Shown one piece after another: positions 54,943-64,000 of a stretch of DNA of 64,000 bases (its first letter is position 1; the number at the start of each line of letters is the position of its first letter). This stretch comes from Rhodobiaceae bacterium (GTDB lineage Bacteria; Pseudomonadota; Alphaproteobacteria; Parvibaculales; Parvibaculaceae). A program made the translations under genes and the position numbers. The DNA is taken from contig CP030277.1 in the NCBI GenBank assembly GCA_003330885.1, forward strand, positions 3,212,001-3,276,000. The letters run 5' to 3'. The notes beneath the pieces are model-generated. The model was not told the DNA's origin, searched no databases, and worked only from the letters and a program-made list of their open reading frames with translations.

Positions 54943-55425
54943 ATGGGCGTCAACGGAACATCATCACAACCTGCACTGATTCAAGGAGAACGTCCTTCGG
55001 ACTATGCGGGTGATGTCACTGTCGATGAAGCATGGCGTGTTCTCCTTGAAGACAAGGACTCTGTTCTGATTGATGTGCGCACCAACGCGGAATGGTCATT
55101 CGTCGGCGTGCCCGACACATCGGCCTTGGGGAAGGAACTGTTCTGCGTTGAGTGGCAGAGCTTTCCCACGATGAATGTGAACGAAGAATTTGCGGCCACG
55201 GTTGCACAAGCGGTGAAGGAAGTGGGTGCGTCAGAGGAAACCAATTTGTTTTTCCTTTGTCGCTCAGGCGTGCGGTCACGATCAGCTGCGGTTGCAATGA
55301 CCGCTGCCGGGTTTAAGGCAGCCCATAATGTAGCTGGTGGGTTTGAAGGTGATTTAGACGAAGAGCGTCACCGAGGGCGCTCAAACGGATGGAAAGCGGC
55401 AGGTTTGCCGTGGCGGCAGAACTAA
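54943..55425 (+). CDS. Rhodanese-like sulfurtransferase
   Basis: Single rhodanese domain of 160 residues: VTVDEAWRVLLEDKDSVLID, then VRTNAEWSFVGVPD, and the active-site loop CRSGVRSRSAA with C106 as the persulfide carrier. C-terminal VAGGFEGDLDEERHRGRSNG and WKAAGLPWRQ is typical of a family found near dnaA in alphaproteobacteria. ATG 54943 with GGAG upstream was chosen; the longer frame from 54754 runs through the AT-rich regulatory gap and is not conserved-looking. Acceptor unknown. Confidence 0.87.
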   Translation: MGVNGTSSQPALIQGERPSDYAGDVTVDEAWRVLLEDKDSVLIDVRTNAEWSFVGVPDTSALGKELFCVEWQSFPTMNVNEEFAATVAQAVKEVGASEETNLFFLCRSGVRSRSAAVAMTAAGFKAAHNVAGGFEGDLDEERHRGRSNGWKAAGLPWRQN

Positions 55426-55655
55426 CAATTGATCGATGAGGCGAGAGCTTAATCGGTGACGACAAAAAGAGAGGCGGAATGCCGCAGCGCGGATAGGGGC
55501 GCACTGCAGTAGGAAGCCAAGTGGGGCAGGCAGAAAGAATGTCGAACAGCGAAAACGCGGCACGAGGGATCAATGGGGGCGATCAAATACAATATGGCTT
55601 GCAAGTGGGATCGAGCGACCTCTCAAAAGACCAGCATCCTCAAGAGGATGCACTA

Positions 55656-57107
55656 ATGGCCGGTGAAGATCTCTCAAGCCAGTGGGCACGTGTGAAGGCG
55701 CGCATGTCAGTTGAGCTGGGAGAGGCTACCTACAATAGTTGGGTTAAACCCTTGGAGCTGATTGGCATTGGTGACGGTCAGGTAATGGTTGCCGCACCAA
55801 CGAGGTTCATCAGGTCCTGGGTGGTTGCGCATCAATCAGACCGCCTGCTTCTTCTTTGGCAGGATGAAGATCCGAGCGTTGAACGTGTCGAAGTGCTCGT
55901 GAGTGCTGATACACGCGCGACAGGCATGGAAGCGCCGCTGCCCGGCGATGAGACCGCCAGCATTTTAAGTCAGAAGCCGAAGGCGCCCGCTGCAACCATA
56001 CCGTCCACGCCAACCCAACGCACCACCTATGATGATGCGACGCCAGACGCCATGGGCGCGCCGCTTGATGAACGCTTCACCTTTGAGAATTTCGTCGTCG
56101 GCAAATCAAACGAACTTGCCCATGCCGCGGCACGGCGTGTGGCAGAAGCAACAGATGTTACCTTCAATCCACTCTTCCTCTATGGCGGTGTGGGCCTTGG
56201 CAAAACCCATCTGATGCACGCGATTGCCTGGGAGATCCGTCGCAGGCATCCAGATCGGAAGGTGCTCTACCTTTCCGCTGAAAAATTTATGTATCAGTTT
56301 GTGCGTGCGCTTCGCTTTAAAGACACAATGGCGTTCAAGCAGCAGTTCCGCACGGTCGACGTGTTGATGATTGATGATGTGCAATTCATCTCCGGCAAGG
56401 ATTCCACTCAGGAAGAATTCTTCCACACGTTCAATGCACTGATTGACCACAATCATCAGGTCATCATATCGGCGGACCGGTCACCATCTGATCTCGAAGG
56501 CATTGAAGAGCGCATCAAATCACGTTTGGGCTGGGGCCTCGTCGCCGACATTCACGCGACAGACTACGAATTGCGTCTGGGCATCTTGCAGGCCAAGGCT
56601 GATTCGCTGGCTCTGCGCGCTGGCGCTGTTGAGCTGCCGCCGGGCGTGCTCGAGCTTTTGGCGCAGCGGATCACGAACAATATTCGCGAGCTAGAAGGGG
56701 CGCTGACCCGGGTTGTGGCTTATGCCTCTCTAGTTGGGCGACCCATCTCCGTTGAGATGGCACAAGAAGTCCTCCGTGACCTGCTGCGCTCAAATGAGCC
56801 GAAAATCACCATCGAAGAGATCCAGCGGCGCGTGGCGCAATACTACAATATCCGCCTCGCCGACATGCTCTCGCCGCGCCGGGCGCGAACCGTGGCCAGG
56901 CCGCGTCAGATTGCCATGTATCTCTCAAAGCAGCTGACAACGCGCTCCTTGCCAGAAATTGGCCGGAAGTTTGGCGGGCGTGACCACACGACTGTGATCC
57001 ACGCGGTGCGTCGGATCGACGAGCTCTGCCGGGAAGACAGCGGTATGGAAGAGGATGTGGATCTTCTAAAGCGGATGCTGGAAGGAACGAGCCCCGATCT
57101 GGGGTAG
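55656..57107 (+). CDS. dnaA: Chromosomal replication initiator protein DnaA
   Basis: AAA+ initiator that binds DnaA boxes and opens the origin. Domain I begins [21 protein letters not shown]; domain III has Walker [13 protein letters not shown] and Walker [13 protein letters not shown]; domain IV carries the box-recognition helix [16 protein letters not shown] chose ATG 55656 because AAGAGGA lies 8-9 bases upstream and domain I starts within 10 residues. In-frame starts at ATG 55539 and GTG 55521 would add a 39-45-residue low-complexity extension and cannot be excluded. Confidence 0.96.
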   Translation: MAGEDLSSQWARVKARMSVELGEATYNSWVKPLELIGIGDGQVMVAAPTRFIRSWVVAHQSDRLLLLWQDEDPSVERVEVLVSADTRATGMEAPLPGDETASILSQKPKAPAATIPSTPTQRTTYDDATPDAMGAPLDERFTFENFVVGKSNELAHAAARRVAEATDVTFNPLFLYGGVGLGKTHLMHAIAWEIRRRHPDRKVLYLSAEKFMYQFVRALRFKDTMAFKQQFRTVDVLMIDDVQFISGKDSTQEEFFHTFNALIDHNHQVIISADRSPSDLEGIEERIKSRLGWGLVADIHATDYELRLGILQAKADSLALRAGAVELPPGVLELLAQRITNNIRELEGALTRVVAYASLVGRPISVEMAQEVLRDLLRSNEPKITIEEIQRRVAQYYNIRLADMLSPRRARTVARPRQIAMYLSKQLTTRSLPEIGRKFGGRDHTTVIHAVRRIDELCREDSGMEEDVDLLKRMLEGTSPDLG

Positions 57108-57164
57108 CAGTCCTGTCTGGATCTTGTGAGGTCATGGAGGCCGAACGGAAGCCGCACACAATTT

Positions 57165-57207
57165 GAGGATAATCTGCCCTTAGAAAGGGCGGAAAACATT
57201 ATCCCTC
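57165..57207. other. Nested dyad after dnaA
   Basis: GAGGATAAT (57165-57173) and ATTATCCCTC (57198-57207) pair apart from one extra C, enclosing the perfect hairpin GCCCTT-AGA-AAGGGC (57176-57190). No T-run. It lies 58 bp after the dnaA stop and may be a transcript end, a cruciform or a regulator site. Confidence 0.5.
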
Positions 57208-57454
57208 GGGCTCACCTCTGGTATAGTTAGCGTCTCTTATCGGGCGATTTGTCCCTCCAATCTTGGGGCAGCGGGCCGATTGCGAGGCTGCAGGGACGCG
57301 AGATGTGCGCCCTGCCGGGTCCCGCCATCGTAAAGACCCATCGTCCAGCAAATAAGTGAGCCTGCTGGAGGAGCAGAATGCAGACCTTGTTGACTGCGTG
57401 ATGCGCTCCAATCTGGTTGTGAGGCCGAAAAAAGAAAGAAGAGTTTGGGGACCT
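57208..57454. other. Remainder of the 347-bp dnaA-dnaN spacer
   Basis: No gene seen. TATAGT (57222-57227) could be a -10, with a poor -35 (TTATCC) 17 bases upstream inside the dyad. GCAGGG (57290-57295) pairs with CCCTGC (57310-57315). The remainder shows only scattered short repeats. It probably holds the dnaN leader. Confidence 0.35.
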
Positions 57455-58567
57455 ATGAAGATCACAATTGAACGCGGTGCGCTCTTAAAGTCGCTCAATC
57501 ATGTGCAAAGTGTCGTCGAACGCCGCAACACAATCCCGATCCTATCGAATGTGCTGATGCGCGCAGGTCAGGGCCAGTTGAGCCTCACCGCGACGGACCT
57601 GGATATTGAAGTTGTCGAAGCAACCACAGCTGACATTGGTCAGGAAGGTGGCACCACGGCGTCCGCTCATACGCTCTATGACATCGTCCGCAAACTACCC
57701 GACGGCGCCCAGGTTGAAATCACAGACGGCGAAGATGGGAAGCTCACTCTTCAGGCGGGGCGTTCACGCTTTGCGCTCCAGGCATTGCCGCAGGAAGATT
57801 TCCCGGCCATGTCAGCAGGCGATTTACCGCATCGTTTTGAAATGCCGGCGGAAGCCTTGGGGCGTTTGATCGACAAGACACGCTTTGCCATCTCCACAGA
57901 AGAGACACGCTATTATCTAAACGGCATCTACCTGCACATGGTGGAAGATGGGGCGCCCATGCTCCGCGCCGTGGCGACAGACGGTCACCGTCTGGCGCAG
58001 GCAGACTTTCCCTTGCCAGACGGCGCCGCAGGCATGCCTGGTGTCATCGTTCCCCGCAAGACCGTCCTCGAGCTTCAAAAGCTGGTGGAAGAGGAAGAAG
58101 GCATTGTTCGCATCGGCGTATCGGACACGAAAATCCGCTTCGAATTTGGCGGCGTGGTCCTGACGTCAAAGCTGATCGATGGCACCTTCCCTGACTACAC
58201 GCGGGTCATTCCGGAAGGCAATGACAAGGACATGGAAGTAGACGGCAAAAAATTTGCCGAGGCTGTTGACCGTGTCTCAACCATTTCGACCGAGCGCTCT
58301 CGCGCGGTGAAGCTCAATATGGAAGAAGGGCGGCTCATTCTGACCGTCACCAATCCAGACAGCGGCAGCGCCACGGAAGAGCTGGGAGTTGCCTATAGCT
58401 CTGATGCCCTGGAGATCGGCTTCAACGCCCGCTACCTGCTCGACATTGCCGGTCAGCTCGATGGGGACAAAGCAATCTTCTCTTTGGCCGATAGCGGCTC
58501 TCCAACAGTTATTCGTGATGTCGACGATGAATCAGCGCTCTACGTGCTGATGCCGATGCGTGTCTAG
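57455..58567 (+). CDS. dnaN: DNA polymerase III beta subunit (sliding clamp)
   Basis: Ring clamp that tethers polymerase III to DNA. 370 residues in three similar domains: MKITIERGALLKSLNHVQSV, then FAISTEETRYYLNGIYLHM, then DGKKFAEAVDRVSTISTERS. It ends SALYVLMPMRV, the standard clamp C-terminus. ATG 57455 gives the normal N-terminus. recF follows 36 bp downstream. Confidence 0.97.
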   Translation: MKITIERGALLKSLNHVQSVVERRNTIPILSNVLMRAGQGQLSLTATDLDIEVVEATTADIGQEGGTTASAHTLYDIVRKLPDGAQVEITDGEDGKLTLQAGRSRFALQALPQEDFPAMSAGDLPHRFEMPAEALGRLIDKTRFAISTEETRYYLNGIYLHMVEDGAPMLRAVATDGHRLAQADFPLPDGAAGMPGVIVPRKTVLELQKLVEEEEGIVRIGVSDTKIRFEFGGVVLTSKLIDGTFPDYTRVIPEGNDKDMEVDGKKFAEAVDRVSTISTERSRAVKLNMEEGRLILTVTNPDSGSATEELGVAYSSDALEIGFNARYLLDIAGQLDGDKAIFSLADSGSPTVIRDVDDESALYVLMPMRV

Positions 58568-58603
58568 CTGCCTTTGACCGGCACGCCATCAGAGGATCAG
58601 AGT

Positions 58604-59794
58604 ATGTCGGGTCTGCCAGGCGGGGGCGAGCTTAGCCCTGCGCCTGCGGTTTTTCTGTCGCGTCTGGTTGTCACACACTTTCGCTCCTACGAACGCGCAG
58701 CTCTCGCCTTAGATGGACGCCCGGTCGTTCTGACGGGCCCCAATGGGGCCGGCAAGACCAATCTCTTAGAAGCAATCTCGCTCCTGTCGCCAGGCCGTGG
58801 TTTGCGCGGGGCGCCATTTACCGAGCTCGGCTTTAGAGCGTCCGGTGAAACAGACGCGCGCCATGGGTGGGCCGTGGCAGCAACGCTTACCCGCGATGGC
58901 GATGAAACCGTTGTCGGGACCGGTCAGGAACCGAGTATTGGCGATGCCCCGAGATCCAGAATGGTGCGCATTGACGGAGAAACCCAATCAAGTGCGGGCG
59001 TTCTGGGAGACTATCTCCGTGTGCTCTGGCTGACGCCGGCCCAGGATCGTCTCTTTATGGATGGCGCCACAGGCCGGCGTCGCTTTCTGGACCGGCTGGT
59101 GATGGGCTTTGATCCAAGTCACGGCACCCGCGCGAATGCATTTGAGAAAGCGCTGAGAGAACGCAATCGGTTGCTGAGCGAAGATGTGCGCGATGCCATG
59201 TGGTACGCCGCCATCGAAGAGCAGATGGCAGAATATGGTGTCGCTATGGCTGCTGCCCGTGTGGAGACCATTGCGCGGCTCAAAGGCGCGATCGAGGCGA
59301 CAGCTGAAAGTGCGTTTCCAAAAGCCGTTCTGGCTCTCGAGGGAGAGCTCGAAAGCGCCGTCGCAAACGGGACCCCCGCAACCGATGCAGAAGACAGCTA
59401 TCGCGCTGTTCTTGAAGAAATGCGGCCAAGGGACCGTGGCGCAGGGCGCACCCTTGATGGTCCTCATCGCAGCGACCTTCTGGTCCGGCATGCGCCAAAG
59501 GACATGGAGGCCAAGGCCTGCTCCACGGGCGAACAAAAAGCGCTTTTGCTAGGTCTTATGCTGGCAAATACTCGGCTCTTGGCCCATACGACCGGTACGT
59601 CGCCCCTGCTTTTGTTGGACGAAGTGGCTGCCCATCTGGACAGTGATCGTCGCGCCGCTCTCTTTGATGAGCTCTGCGATATGGGCATTCAGGCCTGGAT
59701 GACGGGCACCGATGCGAGCCTTTTTTCATCTCTGGGCGCCCGCGCCCAGGGGTTTGTGGTTCGAGAAAATCGGGCCGAAATGACGCCTCTTTAA
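58604..59794 (+). CDS. recF: DNA replication/repair protein RecF
   Basis: SMC-like ATPase that loads RecA at single-strand gaps with RecO and RecR. Walker A LTGPNGAGKTNLLEAISLLSPG near residue 48, signature CSTGEQKALLLGLMLA, and Walker B PLLLLDEVAAHLDSDRR. 396 residues from ATG 58604, which has AGAGGA upstream; a TTG at 58574 is the only longer choice. dnaN-recF linkage is conserved. Confidence 0.95.
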   Translation: MSGLPGGGELSPAPAVFLSRLVVTHFRSYERAALALDGRPVVLTGPNGAGKTNLLEAISLLSPGRGLRGAPFTELGFRASGETDARHGWAVAATLTRDGDETVVGTGQEPSIGDAPRSRMVRIDGETQSSAGVLGDYLRVLWLTPAQDRLFMDGATGRRRFLDRLVMGFDPSHGTRANAFEKALRERNRLLSEDVRDAMWYAAIEEQMAEYGVAMAAARVETIARLKGAIEATAESAFPKAVLALEGELESAVANGTPATDAEDSYRAVLEEMRPRDRGAGRTLDGPHRSDLLVRHAPKDMEAKACSTGEQKALLLGLMLANTRLLAHTTGTSPLLLLDEVAAHLDSDRRAALFDELCDMGIQAWMTGTDASLFSSLGARAQGFVVRENRAEMTPL

Positions 59795-59855
59795 GGCCTT
59801 GAAAACGCTTAGCTATTTAAGCTCTGAAACGGCCCCAGAAATATAAGCGGTTGCG

Positions 59856-59884
59856 TTGTAACCTCTTGATTTTCAACCTATATT
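59856..59884 (+). promoter_or_regulatory. Promoter of the ClpP-like gene
   Basis: TTGTAA (59856-59861), 17-base spacer, TATATT (59879-59884). It lies in the 136-bp recF-clp spacer. A CCCCAGAAATATA / TATATTTGGGG pairing with a 2-base bulge overlaps the -10, so the site may also be structured. Confidence 0.6.
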
Positions 59885-59930
59885 TGGGGCTGAAAAGAAT
59901 CATCTTCAAAACGCAAAGAAGCCCCGATAC

Positions 59931-60527
59931 ATGTCTCATTCGATGAACGACGCCGATCCGACGGATCTCCTGAAGAACATGGCGAACCCGCTGCTGGAAA
60001 GTGGCCTTTTCAAATCCCGCACGATTCTCATTACCGGTGAAATTAATGACCGTGTCGCCCGTGCGACAAGTGAGCGTCTGTTGGCGATGGCTGGCGAGTC
60101 CGACGATCCCATCACTGTTGTTGTTTCGTCGCCCGGCGGCCACGTGGAATCCGGCGACATGATCCACGACATGATCAAATTCATTAAGCCAACCGTCCGT
60201 GTGCTTGGCACCGGTTGGGTGGCAAGCGCAGGCGCATTGATTTTCGTGTCGGCCGATAAGGAACATCGTTTCTGTCTGCCCAACACACGCTTCCTGCTGC
60301 ATGAACCGCGTGGCGGCGTTGGTGGGTCTGCATCCGAGATCGACATTCAGGCACGCGAAGTGTTGAAAATGCGCGAGCGGCTCAACCATATCTTTGCAAA
60401 GGCAACAGGTCAGTCCTTCGAAAAAATCGTCGAAGACACGAACCGCGACTTCTGGATGAGTGCAGAGGAAGCCGTTGAGTACGGTGTCGTCAGCAAGATT
60501 GTTACATCGGTTGATGAGCTCAGCTAA
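59931..60527 (+). CDS. ClpP-like serine protease subunit, second-type
   Basis: 198-residue crotonase-fold protease resembling ClpP. The catalytic triad appears intact: S99 ([11 protein letters not shown]), H124 (LLHEPRGG) and D169 ([19 protein letters not shown]). [18 protein letters not shown] is the handle/oxyanion region. The serine motif differs from the usual ASMGA/AASMG, and the propeptide is short, so this is a ClpP paralogue rather than the housekeeping copy. Its place between recF and gyrB is not a usual one. It has its own promoter, so it need not be co-regulated with replication genes. Confidence 0.88.
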   Translation: MSHSMNDADPTDLLKNMANPLLESGLFKSRTILITGEINDRVARATSERLLAMAGESDDPITVVVSSPGGHVESGDMIHDMIKFIKPTVRVLGTGWVASAGALIFVSADKEHRFCLPNTRFLLHEPRGGVGGSASEIDIQAREVLKMRERLNHIFAKATGQSFEKIVEDTNRDFWMSAEEAVEYGVVSKIVTSVDELS

Positions 60528-60543
60528 GACCTGGCACCGGTGA

Positions 60544-63048
<2,505 letters not shown>

Positions 63049-63056
63049 AGGATAAG

Positions 63057-63089
63057 ACAGGCCAGCGACCGATAGGGGCGCTGACCTGT
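63057..63089. terminator. Hairpin between convergent gyrB and leuA
   Basis: ACAGGCCAGCG (63057-63067) pairs with CGCTGACCTGT (63079-63089), with one C-A mismatch. A T-rich stretch (GGCTTTATTA) follows on the plus strand. It probably ends gyrB transcription and may serve leuA from the other side. Confidence 0.65.
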
Positions 63090-63101
63090 AGCCTGGCTTT
63101 A

Positions 63102-64000
63102 TTACTGAAGCGATCGGTTGACCGCGTTGGTGACGGCTTTCAAGGATGCCGTGACAGTATTCGCATCAATGCAGGCGCCGTGCCCTACACCGTTTGCGCC
63201 GTCAACTTCCACATAAGCAGCAGCTTCTGCCCCTGAGCCGGTGGCAACAGCATGCTCGTGAAAGCCTTGAACGGAACCTGAGATCCCGGCGTCTGCCTCA
63301 AGGCCTGCGAGATAGGCGTCGATGGGCCCGGTGCCAGAGCCTTTGATGAGTTTTTTGTCGCCATTCACCGTGACGTCCGCTTCAATGCGACAGGTGGTGG
63401 CGCCGGATATCACCTTGCACCCGTGAAAGGTCACAGGGCCAGGTGTATTCACATAAGTATCCTGAAACACCTGCCAGATTGTTGTCGCATCAACTTCCTT
63501 GCCCGTCTCATCGCCAAGGGCCTGAATGACATTGGAGAAGTCCACCTGCATGGGTCGCGGGAGATCAAGCCCGTGACGGTCGGCCAGAATATGGGCCACA
63601 CCGCCCTTGCCGGACTGGGAGTTGATCCGCACCACCGCTTCATAGGAGCGCCCCACATCTTTCGGGTCGATGGGCAGATAAGGCACTTCCCACATGTCAT
63701 CGTTCCGCTGCTTGAGAGCGGAAAACCCCTTTTTGATGGCGTCCTGGTGCGAGCCGGAAAACGCTGTGTAGACCAGCTCGCCCACATAAGGGTGACGGGC
63801 AGGGATGGGCAGTTTGGTGCAGTCCTCAGCAACTTTTGCCACAGCATCAATGTCGGAGAAATCGAGTTCCGGGTCGACACCCTGGCTCATAATGTTGAGT
63901 GCAAGGGTCACCACGCAAACATTGCCCGTGCGTTCGCCATTGCCGAAGAGGGTGCCTTCCACCCGATCAGCCCCGGCCATCACGCCGAGCTCACTCGCTG
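63102..64000 (-). CDS. leuA: 2-isopropylmalate synthase (LeuA type 2), N-terminus outside window
   Basis: First committed step of leucine synthesis: acetyl-CoA plus 2-oxoisovalerate. The visible ~300 residues are the C-terminal half: MAGADRVEGTLFGNGERTGN (end of the TIM barrel with metal-binding residues), then VARHPYVGELVYTAFSGSHQ-like linker (PARHPYVGELVYTAFSGSHQ) and the C-terminal regulatory dimerisation domain (ITC-like IEADVTVNGDKKLIKGSGTG). The reading frame stays open through the right edge, so the start lies beyond base 64000. The length pattern fits the long LeuA form of alphaproteobacteria rather than the short E. coli-like one. Confidence 0.92.
   Translation of the reverse strand, partial: ASELGVMAGADRVEGTLFGNGERTGNVCVVTLALNIMSQGVDPELDFSDIDAVAKVAEDCTKLPIPARHPYVGELVYTAFSGSHQDAIKKGFSALKQRNDDMWEVPYLPIDPKDVGRSYEAVVRINSQSGKGGVAHILADRHGLDLPRPMQVDFSNVIQALGDETGKEVDATTIWQVFQDTYVNTPGPVTFHGCKVISGATTCRIEADVTVNGDKKLIKGSGTGPIDAYLAGLEADAGISGSVQGFHEHAVATGSGAEAAAYVEVDGANGVGHGACIDANTVTASLKAVTNAVNRSLQ

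Overview
This window is a chromosomal core-gene segment of an alphaproteobacterium. Gene order and regulators fit Hyphomicrobiales/Parvibaculales-like lineages: glnD-murJ-trpS; tsaB-rimI-fur-plsC-miaB-phoH-ybeY-corC-lnt-phrR-metK-trmB-rimP-nusA-ylxR-infB-rbfA-truB-rpsO-pnp; fabI-fabB-fabA beside irr; mutM divergent from ubiE-ubiB; and rpsT-dnaA-dnaN-recF-gyrB. A Fur-type Irr regulator, GANTC (CcrM-type) sites upstream of dnaA, and short palindromic intergenic repeats of the kind known from rhizobial genomes agree with this. Species is not assignable from sequence alone. I see no tRNA, rRNA, insertion sequence, prophage or CRISPR array.

Layout. 1-9 kb: nitrogen signalling (glnD, 5' cut), lipid II flippase, TrpRS, KDO-8-P synthase, a DUF2333 protein, universal stress protein, NifU-like scaffold and a nitroreductase. 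9-20 kb: tRNA modification (tsaB, miaB, trmB), a Fur-family regulator, phospholipid acyltransferase, the PhoH/YbeY/CorC/Lnt string, a PhrR/PraR-like regulator and metK. 20-31 kb: the transcription/translation superoperon rimP to pnp, with structured leaders and terminators. 31-35 kb: type II fatty acid synthesis (fabI, fabB, fabA) read leftward. 35-39 kb: irr, rubrerythrin, an eight-cysteine Fe-S oxidoreductase and DUF3501, a likely iron/peroxide module. 39-46 kb: hydroxyacid dehydrogenase, MoeB/ThiF-like protein, an acyl-CoA/aromatic-type gene set (thioesterase, isomerase, enoyl-CoA hydratase, SDR) divergent from an HxlR regulator, then cysK with an Rrf2 regulator. 46-52 kb: dut, coaBC, a saccharopine-dehydrogenase-like protein, ubiB and ubiE read leftward. 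52-64 kb: mutM, enoyl-CoA hydratase, rpsT, rhodanese, dnaA, dnaN, recF, a ClpP-like protease, gyrB, and a 2-isopropylmalate synthase cut by the right edge.

Most genes are standard. The less expected signals are non-coding: a dispersed two-stem palindromic element whose stems co-vary between copies and which often shares bases with the stop codon of the gene before it; three tandem 27-nt hairpin units directly before nusA; a likely metK terminator lying inside the first codons of trmB; paired GTTC-N7-GAAC operators 31 bp apart before the HxlR gene; a palindrome before irr and an Irr-type box before rubrerythrin; and an AT-rich dyad-containing gap upstream of dnaA. The best candidate for an under-described protein system is the rubrerythrin / Fe-S oxidoreductase / DUF3501 cluster.
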